Source: Porphyra umbilicalis (lineage: Eukaryota > Rhodophyta > Bangiophyceae > Bangiales > Bangiaceae). Taken from it: 64,000 nucleotides of DNA. This document shows, one piece after another, positions 1-9,158 of the stretch; positions within the stretch are counted from its first letter, which is position 1; each line of letters opens with the position of its first letter. The stretch is from contig KV918795.1 in assembly GCA_002049455.2 (NCBI GenBank), forward strand, positions 310,001 to 374,000, read 5' to 3'. The translations under genes were made by a program, and so were the position numbers. A model generated the notes under the pieces. It saw only the letters and a list, made by a program, of their open reading frames with translations, was not told the origin of the DNA and did no database searches.

Positions 1-1833
1 CACGGAGAGGATGAGCCCATCAAGCTGCGCGCCATGCTGCTCCACACCTCCACAGACATGGTGGGGGGGGACAAGCTGACCCACATGACCGGGCACAGCG
101 GCCGAGTGCCTGGTCGCCTCCGTCTGTTTCACGGCGTCGTCTCTGGGAGCAAGTACTACTATCCACCGAAGGACCCCACCACCAAGGAGGAGTTGTTCTC
201 GGTGACGTCGCCGTCATCCAACCTTAGACCGCGCGGCAGCCTGCGGCGTCACGCAGACCACGTGGAGGCGATGCGGATGATGGGACGCCCGGTTGCGCAC
301 GTGCAGGCTGAGATCCGCCGGACGGGCGTGTCGGGCTGGTCCCCGCTTCTCAACCCTGGACCGGACACGCGCGCCGCTTTTCCATCCCTGTCGTACTTTT
401 GGGCGCTTGGCCCGGCCGCGACCGCCCCATACGACACAATGCACCTCTTCTTTTGTAATGTGGTCCCCAACCTTTGGGGGCTTTTGAGCGGGAAGCTCCG
501 GGCAGGGACGGATGTGGTCGACGACTACCTGCTTTCGGCCGCGGTACGGGCCGAAATGGGCAAGCAGTACAAGGCGGCGGCACGGACAGTGCCGGTACGG
601 CAGGCGCGATCGATGCGCAACATCGACAAGCACAGCGGGTCGTTCAAGGCTGTTGACTGGATGTTTTTCCTCCTAAGTGGTGCTGAAGCGCTGCTGTACG
701 GCAGGGTTCCCGAGTACTTTTATCAGATGATCATGTGCCTGTGCCGCGCGGGGCGACTGCTTTTCACGCCCGACCCGATTTCCAAGGCCAACCTCCTTAA
801 GGCCGACGATGAGCTCAAGAAGTTCCTTTCAGCCTACTACGAGGAGGTGTACCGTGGGGAGCTGTCCCGCGTCCGCCTGTGCCGATACGTGTTTTCGGCG
901 CTGCTAGACGTGGTGCCCAACGTCAAGCAGTGCGGGCCTGTCTGGTGCACGTGGCAGTTCCCATTGGAGCGGTTGATCGGGACGCTGCCCGGGATGGTCC
1001 GCAGCCGGTCGCGCCCGCACGCGTCGCTGGTCAATGCCATCTCCAAGAGGCATCGTTCTGAGCTCATCCTTGCTTTTGCTAATGGCAACTGCCCCGCCGA
1101 GTGGGCGGCGGCGATTGGTGCTGATGCGGTCGTGGCTGAAGTTGATGCAGACGCGCAGGACGGCGGCGGCCCAGGTGATAATTGCAACGTCAACGATGGA
1201 GATGGCGGCGGCAGCGCTGAAGATAGCGGGTCTTATGGCAGGCGGAGGCGTTTACCGCTACCTAGCGAAGAGGATTGCGCAGTGATTCTTCTTCCTCCCG
1301 TTTCTGGGGCCTCAGAGCTCGACGGCGAACAGCTGACGGCTCTGCAGCAGTTTGACGCAACTCTTGCCGACGCCAATCCCACTCCCATCAAGTTCTTCCG
1401 CGTGCTGCTGCGGAACAAGGCGATTGTCGACGCGCGGGACAACCAGCCCCACATGCGCGCGGCCCGCCGGCGCACGTCGCTACTCCGCGTGCAGTCATCT
1501 GACCGCCGCCTGCTCCGAGGTGGCCGGGTGGAGACTTTTGAACGCCGCACGTACGGTGTGGTTGAGCATTTCCTATTGTGTGACAGGCCTGGTGGTGTGA
1601 CTGCTCTTGCTTTCTTGCGTCTGGTTTGCTCGCGGCAGGACCCGGCGGGGAGGTACGGCATTCCCGATGAGGTCCGAGGGATGGACGTGTTCACCTCATA
1701 CGATGGGATGCGTCGCTACACTGACGTGATGTCCAATCTTGACTCCGTTGGTTGCTTGACGAGAGAGGGACGCCACCATGTTTTGTTCACGCGGGAGCCG
1801 TTTTCGATCATTGGTGCAGGGGAGAGTGCTTGA
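1..1833 (+). CDS. CACTA (Tnp2-family) transposase, 3' part
   Basis: The reading frame is open from the window edge, so the true start lies upstream; it stops at TGA. Early residues (EPIKLRAMLLHTSTDM...GHSGRVPGR) match the Tnp2 stretch usually written 'LRAYLLLVTGDMPA..K..GHNGKxPCRxC', but both cysteines of the usual CxxC are replaced here. Next comes the hallmark YDTMHLFFCNVVPNLW (family D-x-MHL...N...LW), then FPLERLIGTLPGMVRSR, where the conserved acidic residue of the third catalytic block would sit. An acidic Gly/Asp linker (about codons 375-405) precedes a C-terminal domain with YGVVEHFLL. No internal stop is present. The minus-strand copy at 16.0-19.1 kb is a diverged relative with the same block order. 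Family assignment rests on these motifs; activity is not shown. Confidence 0.85.
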   Translation, partial: HGEDEPIKLRAMLLHTSTDMVGGDKLTHMTGHSGRVPGRLRLFHGVVSGSKYYYPPKDPTTKEELFSVTSPSSNLRPRGSLRRHADHVEAMRMMGRPVAHVQAEIRRTGVSGWSPLLNPGPDTRAAFPSLSYFWALGPAATAPYDTMHLFFCNVVPNLWGLLSGKLRAGTDVVDDYLLSAAVRAEMGKQYKAAARTVPVRQARSMRNIDKHSGSFKAVDWMFFLLSGAEALLYGRVPEYFYQMIMCLCRAGRLLFTPDPISKANLLKADDELKKFLSAYYEEVYRGELSRVRLCRYVFSALLDVVPNVKQCGPVWCTWQFPLERLIGTLPGMVRSRSRPHASLVNAISKRHRSELILAFANGNCPAEWAAAIGADAVVAEVDADAQDGGGPGDNCNVNDGDGGGSAEDSGSYGRRRRLPLPSEEDCAVILLPPVSGASELDGEQLTALQQFDATLADANPTPIKFFRVLLRNKAIVDARDNQPHMRAARRRTSLLRVQSSDRRLLRGGRVETFERRTYGVVEHFLLCDRPGGVTALAFLRLVCSRQDPAGRYGIPDEVRGMDVFTSYDGMRRYTDVMSNLDSVGCLTREGRHHVLFTREPFSIIGAGESA

Positions 1834-2411
1834 GCTTGATGTAGTATCAATAGCACGCACGACGTGGAGGAATTTTGCGTTTTCCTCCTGCGCGGAATAG
1901 AAGCGCATGTGGTTGTCGATTTGTCACTCGGCGATTGCCTCAATCGGCAATTGTAGTAGTCAGGAACTTCATGTAAGCACGATGATCGAAGGAAATTATT
2001 GATCCGAGTGGCTGAGCCGCAAGGAGCTCGCCCCGCCTCCTCTCAACGCCGCTCCCCGGCACACTTTTTTCCCACGATGCGTCGAAGAGTCCCCCAGCGC
2101 TGCTTTCTCACTGCCATCTGCTGCATCCCCCTTCCGGTTGCGTGCTGCTGGGGGCGTGCTATGGGGCGTGCTCGGGGCCAGGCCTCTGTAAGTGTTAGGT
2201 CGGACGCACTAGGCAGCTCTTTTGACTCAATAGGCTGCGTGTTCCCCGTAGGGCGTCGAGGGGCTCGACGAGTGCGGCGGCGTCACTTCTCGACGCGCGA
2301 CCGCCGACGGCGTCGACGTGCGCACCCGCCACCACCGTCGCTCCGCCGCCGCCGCCAGTGTTGCTCCACGCGGCCGTCCCTCTCGGCTCCACCGCGCGGT
2401 GAGCGGTCGAG
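1834..2411. other. intergenic stretch, no gene seen
   Basis: Sequence between the CACTA transposase stop and the next ATG. It changes from balanced composition to very GC-rich at about 2270. No convincing coding frame or repeat was found. It would contain the 3' UTR of the upstream gene and the promoter of the gene starting at 2412. Confidence 0.5.
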
Positions 2412-3524
2412 ATGGCCCCTGCATGGCGGCTGGTGGCGACAACGTCGACCGCGGCGGCGGCGGTCCTCCTACTCTTGGCGGCCGCAACCACGTCGCAAGC
2501 GGCGTTGCCCGCGATCCGCCCCCCGCCAGCCGCCGCTGCGGCCGTCGCCGCGGCGACGGCGACGGTCAACGCAACGACCTTTCCCAGCGACCGCCAGGCG
2601 GACGACGGTCCCGACGCGGACGACGACCCCGAGCCGATCACCGACAAGCAGGTGCTGCGCTTCCGCAACCGCTTTGCCGACCTCGGCGTGTCCTTTGACC
2701 AGCTCATGGCGGCGAGTCAGGCGGGCACCCTCGACGCCTACAACGCCGACATCAACAATGGGCGGGAGGTGCTGCTCCACGTTTCTCGCGCGGTGCGGCG
2801 GTACCGGTCCATTCTCACGTCGCTCCACGCTGCCGGCCGCTGCGTCGACTTTGTGCGGCAGGCCACCCCCGACGAGCCCGACACGTGTGGCGTCGAGCGG
2901 TTGCGCCGTTGCCGCCGCGGCACCGCGGACGACCGCGATGGGGTGCTGTTGTGCGCGGCGCACAAGAACCTCGGCGTGTCCCCGCCGTTTCGTACTGCCG
3001 ACGGGCGGGCGGCCAACAGCTTTCGGATACGCGCGCTGCCGCTGCGGCCGGTCGTGCGCAGCCAGACGGGGGGTGTGCCGGCGGGTGCCGCCCGCTAGAG
3101 CCACCCCGACGCGCCGTGGCGGCCGCCGGCGGGCGGCGCGGCGAGCTTGCCGCCTGCGCCGTGGTCGGTGGTCGACGCGGTCGGGCGGTGGGCAGCGGCG
3201 GTCGGCGGCGGGCGGCGCGGCGGCGGCGGGACCGCCGCCCGGCGTCGCGGCAGGGCGGCTGCGGCGGCACCGGCGGAGGTCGCCGTGGAGGGGCTCCCCC
3301 GCCCGACCGTGGCGACCGCGTCGCGCACGGCCGCCGGGGGGGAGGTGCCCTTTTACTTTGAGGAGCAGTACGAGGAGATCGGGCTGGTCGTCGACGACCC
3401 GTTTGTGGCATGGTTCAAGGAGTTTTTGTTCTATTCGGCGGGCTGCGTCGAGTTTTGTTGCTCGACGCTATTTGCGGGGTCTGCGCTGTGTGACGTGAAC
3501 GCGAGCCCAGACTTTTGGTTCTAG
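2412..3524 (+). CDS. putative secreted protein, interrupted by an in-frame TAG
   Basis: The ATG at 2412 opens a protein with a clear N-terminal signal peptide: a short basic start, then a run of Ala/Val/Leu ending in TTSQA before ALPA. An Ala-rich stretch and an acidic patch (DDGPDADDDPEPITD) follow, then a mixed region (FRNRFADLGVSFDQLMAASQ) that looks like folded protein with several Cys. The frame stops at TAG (3096-3098) but continues unbroken in the same frame through a GC-rich low-complexity linker to a convincing C-terminus (FYFEEQYEEIGLVVDDPF...FCCSTLFAG) ending at TAG 3522. Possible explanations are a nonsense mutation, a short intron or read-through. I do not recognise the family. 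The signal peptide call is from composition alone. Confidence 0.5.
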
Positions 3525-3875
3525 CTGCGGGGGGGGGGGAGGGGTGGCGCAACGTGATCGCGTGCGCAAGTGGAGCCACTCACCGCCCTTGTTTCCATTT
3601 TCCTCCGTGCCGCTTCCCGCCCTGCGGCCACGCGTCCGCCCCCTTTCCACGCTCGCCTGCCCCGCCCCGCGCTGCTACATTGACGGTGGCGCCAGATCCC
3701 CCACCTGCGTCACCATTGGCATGCCAGCAACCCCCACCCGTCGGGCCTTCCCCCGCCTCGGTCGCGACAGGGCACGGGTCAGCCGCAGCGGCGGGGCCGC
3801 CACGGCGTCGGGCGCACTGTCGGGTGCGGCATCCTCCGGAGTTGCCCCGGTCGAACGCGCGATGGCCCCGCCACT
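3525..3875. other. GC-rich spacer, no gene seen
   Basis: Begins with a G homopolymer just after the stop codon and runs through C-rich DNA to the left end of the TIR element. No motif-bearing frame was found. Confidence 0.4.
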
Positions 3876-5101
3876 GCGCTGTGGTGGTTAAAGGGGGGTT
3901 ACACGCAAGCCCGATTTTGCTCGATTCTCAGGTCCGCAGCGACTGCGGGAGCATCCGCAAGCAAGTCCGTTTCGCAGAAATATGAGGTTGAAGCAGCGAT
4001 GCGGCCGTGGTTGACCAAAGTGGATGGAGCCACGAAGTGAAAGCAAATGATATCTCCCAATCGAGGCGATGCTGAAAGTAGCAGCCAGCCAATGGAAGAG
4101 TACCGACTCAGGGTCTATCCGCCAATGAAGAGCTCCTATTAAGAGAAATCTGCGGTGACGAGTTTTGACATCCGACCGTTTTCGCTGGGTCTGCCAAGAT
4201 GCAGCACGAGCGCGTCCGTCATTGACAACTATTGACAACAGCCTCGGAGAGTGAAGTGGCCAACGATGCCTGTACCGGGTGTGGAGAGCTGGGCGCTGAT
4301 GGCGCCGACGTCATGGCGGATGACGGTTTGGGAGCCGACGACAACGCCCACGACACCAGTTGTGTGGGCGCTGATGGCTGTACCAGGCGCAGAGGTGAGG
4401 GCGCTGATGGCGCCGACGTTGTGGCGGATGACGGCCTGGGTGCCAATAACGACGTGGACGGGCGTGAAGGCTGGTTCCCGTACCGGGGCGAGCACGGGGA
4501 GGACGTCGAAGTGAACAGCGGCACCTCCGCCGTTGGCGACGACGTGCCCGTCGCATGTTGGGGTCTTTGCGTGTCAAAGTGGGTGGCGCACCATAGCCTG
4601 CAGGGGCGTGGCGCGGCGTAGTGGGGGAAGGATCTGATGTACCAGGGAGTGGACGGGCATGGCGGGGCGTGGTGGGCAGTCAGCTTGTGTCTTCTCGGCG
4701 TCAAGGGTCACCGCCATCTTCTTCTCGGCTTACTGTGATGACACAAGGGGAGACTGCCTTACCCAGCCAGCTTGCACAGCCCCGGGCGATCAATTGTGGA
4801 CAGCTGCCGCATGTTTCTGCGCAGGGAGGCGCTACAGGCTTTTGCGCTTGCCTGGTGAAGCGCACAGTGGAGTGATTCCGCGCTCGCCATGCCCGAAGCT
4901 AATCGAGTCGCATTCAGACGCTTCGGGAGGTGTAAGGACAGTTCTGACGGCTTCCGGGAAACATAAAACGCAGCCATTTGAGGTTAAAAAGGTAAAAAAC
5001 CGTCAAGTATGGTGTCGTGCTGGGGGGGTCCGCAACATCTTGCGGTCAACAATCGACTAATCCGCCGGTTGCGTGCGACCCCCCTTTAAGCACCACAGCG
5101 C
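3876..5101. mobile_element. non-autonomous DNA transposon with ~31-bp terminal inverted repeats
   Basis: The left end (3876-3906) reads GCGCTGTGGTGGTTAAAG followed by six further-G/T bases and ACACGC. The reverse complement of the right end (5071-5101) reads GCGCTGTGGTGCTTAAAG, then G-run and CGCACGC; about 28 of 31 positions match. The interior (about 1.2 kb) has no transposase-like frame. TTAA sits inside both termini, but the match extends 11 bp beyond it, so this is not a simple piggyBac TTAA end. No clear target-site duplication could be read, so the superfamily stays open. The interior carries a two-copy 108-bp repeat, listed separately. Confidence 0.7.
4270..4485. repeat. two diverged copies of a 108-bp tandem unit inside the TIR element
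   Basis: GGGCGCTGATGGCGCCGACG starts at 4291 and again at 4399, and GTACC(G/A)GG starts at 4272 and 4380, giving a 108-bp period. Frames stay open on both strands through it. The 36-codon length and the amino-acid pattern in one frame (..PTMPV..VE.W..) resemble the large 108-bp array at 11.6-13.6 kb, so the two may be related; that link is an inference. Confidence 0.6.
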
Positions 5102-5103
5102 TG

Positions 5104-5835
5104 ACGCGGCCGCCCTACCGAAAATGACGGATCAAAAAAGCACGATATCCCAAGCTCTGGCCAATCAGAATCCGCATGTTGACCCGCTACCCAAAGTGGC
5201 TTGGTGTGAATAGTCCGACGACTCTACGGTGGATGACATCCTCGCGTTCCACACTGTGTGGCGGTATGAAGTTCCCGAGAAAAAGTGAGATCTTTTCTTT
5301 CATTATAAATAGGGAGGAGTTATTTCGATTCGACCGCATCCAACTCCGCCGACTATCCTGCAGAAGATCCCTGAAAATGTGTTGAACAATCGCGAAGATT
5401 ATCTTCCCAATCCGCTCGAGACGTCCTGCAGATCGTATTTGGAACTTACCTGGTCCGATCCGACAATCAGACTTGTCTCGGATGGCGGATGGTCCTGAGA
5501 TCAGACCAGGAACTGTTTTCCAGATTGTTTCCAGGACTGTTCCGCAGCGTATCTCGTGGCATGGCCACTGGAACAAACGACAAACAAATCCGTGCGCGCG
5601 TTGGACCGACTGGTCTAGCGTTCGAACAAGATCCGATCTCCATCCTGTACCCGTAGAATGAGTACGCGCACGGGTTCCAGACTGTCTTCAGAGCCAGGCA
5701 ACAGCCTCGACGAGAGATAACAGTGTCGTCACGCGATAAGCGCATACCCAGGATAAGTTCAGAACTACGTCGGTGCCCGACATGACAGACAAAGCACAGG
5801 GATAGCTGAGAATCAGTCCTGCAGATAAAGCAGCA
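5104..5835. other. non-coding stretch of balanced composition
   Basis: No gene-like frame. Includes a segment at about 5480-5560 with GTTTCCAGGACTGTTCCG that resembles 19540-19600 (GACTGTTTCCAGGACGGTC) in the same orientation, suggesting an interspersed family present twice in this window. Confidence 0.4.
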
Positions 5836-6123
5836 GGACAGCCTTTGGAACGATCCTGTCGACAGTTAGTATTCTTCTTCATCCGATCGCTTGATACTCT
5901 ATCCGAAGATCTACCGCCTGGCATGTCAGCAGGACAGCCTTCGGAACGGTCCTGTCGACAGTTAGTATTTTTATTCATCGGACTGCTTCCTGCTTTATCT
6001 GGAGATCTGCCGCCTGGAATGTCACCAGGACAGCCTTCGGAACGGTCCTGTCGACAGTTGTTCTTTTTGTTCATCAGATGTGCCATGATCATGACGCTCA
6101 TGTCTTCTCCACGACCATTCGTC
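5836..6123. repeat. 96-bp tandem repeat, three copies
   Basis: GGACAGCC followed by TTCGGAACGGTCCTGTCGAC (first copy with slight changes) starts at 5836, 5932 and 6028, a 96-bp period equal to 32 codons. Because the period is divisible by three, frames remain open on both strands; the minus-strand frame gives a repeated NCRQDRSEGCP unit. I see no flanking domain that would make either frame a convincing gene. Confidence 0.8.
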
Positions 6124-6405
6124 AGAAAAAGCAAGGAAGATTATGTCAGAAAAAACAAGGCAGATTATGCCGGAAAAATTGATGGAAAAACGACAGAAAC
6201 GAGGAAAAAAGGGACATGCATGGACAAAAAGACATAGAGGTCAAGAAAATGGGAGAAACAAACGACTCTGGATACCACAGAGGCCAAGAAAACGGCAGCC
6301 ACAACAGGTCACAGATCGTGTTCGCCTCCGTCGGCATGGAGCAGTCGTCCGTGTCAGCGTGGTGGATCATATGAAACTCGCTTCAAGCAGACCGATAGGA
6401 GTAAG

Positions 6406-7284
6406 TTAGTCCGGTTCCTCGTCTGAGAGATCAACATCTCCAGCCTTGAGGTCCTTCAACTCATCCCGCATGCACCGCACAACGCCCTTGCGAGCCTCGT
6501 GGCTCTCTGGTCGCAAAAATTTGGGGTACTCTGCCATGTCAACGTAGCATTTCAGACAGGCGGCTCCGGCTGCTCGCACAGAGGTCCACACTTCGCTGGC
6601 GTCCAGAAACAAAAGCTCAGCAATGATGGCCGCCGCCGCTCCGTTCATGTCAAGCGCGCGGACCAACTCGTTGTGGCCGTCCTTCAGTCTCAGTCGGTAA
6701 CCAACGCCTGGATTCTCAACTTGCGCGCCGGCGGCAGAGGCGCCCGAAACGGCTGCAGCAAGCACCACGCGTTCCATGGACGCCTCCTGTACGTCATCGT
6801 CCATGTAAACTCCCAAGATGCGATACGCGAGCAGCCGAGCAGAGGTGCGACGCCTGTTGCAGCGAGTACGAAGACCCTTCTTCAGAGCCACTTTCACAGC
6901 ACGTCGATGGCCCGACTAGCCACTTGTGGTGTAGTCAATCTGGTTCGCATACTTCTCAACCGCTTTGGTCATAACTGCTCGGAGAGGGCGAGTACAGTCT
7001 CTATTGGGGCCTTCCAGTTGTCCAGGTGGGGCCAGCCATGAGAGGCAATTGTGTTCGGACGAGTCGGCGGTGCTTCCATTCGTTCCGGGGCTCACAGTCC
7101 CATTGGAAATTTTCCTTAACATGGCCTGTGCGTATCGCGAAAGAAGAACACTCAGGTCCTCCTGGTACAGCAAAATATGCAACACGTCGACAGCAAGGCA
7201 CGAGTACGACGACGATGTGTACGGGTTAGACACGGTGCGATTCGTGGTACGATAGTAACAGATCGCGGAGCACCTCTCTTTCAT
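6406..7284 (-). CDS. unknown protein, interrupted by an in-frame TAG
   Basis: On the minus strand an ATG at 7284 opens a frame (LHILLYQEDLSVLLSRYAQAML...) that meets TAG at 6916-6918 after YTTSG and then continues in the same frame (SGHRRAVKVALKKGLRTRCNRRR) to a TAA at 6406. The second half is rich in Ala and Leu with balanced charge (MERVVLAAAVSG, AAAIIAELLFLDASEVW) and ends acidic (DVDLSDEEPD), all typical of real protein. No known domain is recognised. The position near decayed CACTA genes makes a transposon accessory gene possible, but that is only context. Confidence 0.45.
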
Positions 7285-7299
7285 AACATGGGCCAAAAG

Positions 7300-8093
7300 C
7301 TATCGAGTCTAGTGGTCAACGTACTCCATGTGCAGTCCAGACACTAGCAAATAGGGCACCACTGACAACTGGGGATGGCGGCGGAGCATCAGGAGCTTTA
7401 TCAGCCCCGCTACTCGGCATCACTTCGACGCGCAAGACGCCGTCTCGTTCAACGTTTGTCCGCGCAAAAGCGTCCTGGCGTCTCAGTCCAGGTGTGGGCT
7501 CCGCAACCCCGATAGTACATCAGTCAACGTGTGTCTTTTCCCAAGCGCACCAGAGTCTCAGTGAAAGTAGGTCTCTGTGCAACCGTAACAGGGCCCCAGT
7601 CAACGAGTAGTACTCTGAGGAGCAGGGAAGAGAGTGCCACGACAACACGTTTGAGATCTGTCCAAGAGAGGACGTACGCACACAGATGCAGACGGCGCTG
7701 GGCGGAGCTGCACCGCAGGTGATCTCCTGAGCAGGCACAGGTATCCGCAGGTGATCTCCTAAGCAGGCACAGGTATCCTGAAAAAGCCGGATAAAGCGCG
7801 AGGGCGACACAGGCTTCTGATCTGCGGCGGGAGATGCGGTTCGCCATGACCATAAATGTACGTATTTCCCTTCGCGCGTAGTATTTGTCACGAAGATGAG
7901 AAGCACACGTTGGTGCAAGGAGCCCATTTGCTCTAGTCGAGCGGGCCGGTCTGGCGAGGCCGAGGATCCCGTACGTGCTGCATGCGTTAAGGTCGTACAT
8001 TTTTGTTGTCGACGATGACCAGTACTTGATGTCACGCGCGGAATTGTTTGTGCATTGACTTACAATACTGTTGGAGATTGTGCAGCTTCCAAT
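7300..8093. other. non-coding stretch
   Basis: No convincing gene on either strand. Its one visible structure is a 32-bp direct duplication at 7715-7778 (GCAGGTGATCTCCT then (G/A)AGCAGGCACAGGTATCC), which differs at one base between copies. Confidence 0.5.
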
Positions 8094-8094
8094 T

Positions 8095-8290
8095 CACCGG
8101 GCCGCGGCCGACGGGTGATCTCAGATCGGACGCCGCGCCCTCCACGCCGCGCCCAGATCGGGGTTCCGCACGTATCCGGTGCGGGACGGGTTCACCCGGC
8201 CGCGGCTGACGGGTGATCTCAGATCGAACGCCGCACCCTCCACGCCATGCCTAGATCGGGGTACCGCATGTATCCGGTGTGAGACGGGGC
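8095..8290. repeat. 98-bp tandem duplication
   Basis: GACGGGTGATCTCAGATCG occurs at 8110 and 8208. The whole unit, including CCGCCGC(G/A)CCCTCCACGCC and CGTATCCGGTG-like ends, is duplicated with about ten differences. Non-coding. Confidence 0.75.
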
Positions 8291-8640
8291 GAGAACGGCG
8301 TCCCAGGCACACGCGCGGCTGCCCCGGCCACGCCAGGTCGTGGCACGCTCCCCACGGACTGCCACGCCCGGTCGCGGCACGCACAGTACCATCTGGCGAG
8401 CACAGTCGCGGCATGCACTGTATCCAGGGACCGCCACGCCCAGTCTCCGCCACCGACCAGCGCCGTCGCACTCGTGCCGTCACCGTGTCTGCACCACCAA
8501 TCCTTCTCCTCCACGACTCATTTCTCCATCCCCTCCTCGCTTGTTTTTCTTTCCCCCTTCTCCATCCCCGTTCGTTGTTGCGCCCCCCGCTGCCCCCTTT
8601 TCCCCCTTTGTTTTTTTTTGGGCGCACCTGTGAGGAGGGA
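8291..8640. other. C-rich spacer, no gene seen
   Basis: Pyrimidine-rich DNA between the 98-bp duplication and the 163-bp repeats, with a T9 run near 8617. No motif-bearing frame. Confidence 0.4.
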
Positions 8641-9135
8641 GGCCCGCTACCCCACTGGAGGGTGCGGGCCAGACCGCGACCGACCGCCCCTACGGGTGAT
8701 CGGGTGTCCGTGAAGCCGCGGGCTGTGTCCCCCTTGTTGGGGCCACCCGCTGGTATTTTGGAGTGGCCGCCACGCCGGGTGGGCGGTCTTCACTGTGTTT
8801 TCTCACTCGTCACCCCGCCGGTGGGTGCTTGTGGGACCGTTACCAATCGCCCATTAGGGCGAGTGGGACTGGGTGGTGCCGCGGGCTGTGTCCCTTTTCT
8901 GGGACCAACCGCTGGCTGTGCACGTCGCCGACACGCGAGCCGGGCCGGCTTGACTGTTCTATTTTCGCTCGCCACCCCGCCGGTGGGTGCGTGCGTAACT
9001 GGTGCCGATTGCCTACGCGGGCGATCGCGCTGTTGTGGTACCGCGGACTGTGTCCCTCTATCTGGGGCCAACCGCTGAGATTTACGAGTGGCCGCCACGC
9101 CGGGTGGGCGGTCTTCTTTGAGAATTTCGGTTTGT
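8641..9135. repeat. ~163-bp tandem repeat, three copies, upstream of the repeat-protein gene
   Basis: CCGCGG(G/A)CTGTGTCCC begins at 8716, 8879 and 9041 (period 162-163 bp). Each copy also carries CCGCTGG/CCGCTGA and CACCCCGCCGGTGGGTG or GCCACGCCGGGTGGGCGG. The array ends about 25 bp before the ATG at 9159. Short diverged arrays in this position resemble subterminal repeats of CACTA-type transposons or a promoter repeat; which one cannot be told from sequence. Confidence 0.7.
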
Positions 9136-9158
9136 CTCTGTCCTCGTGATAGCTGACT

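Noticed and set aside
3888-5089. piggyBac element with TTAA target sites
   Set aside because: Inverted-repeat identity extends 11 bp beyond TTAA on both sides, so TTAA is inside the termini.
5836-6123. CRISPR array
   Set aside because: The three 96-bp copies are contiguous tandem units without unique spacers, and the DNA is eukaryotic.
7520-8035. Minus-strand gene of about 170 codons
   Set aside because: Overlaps a 32-bp tandem duplication, has no domain, and competing frames of equal length exist.
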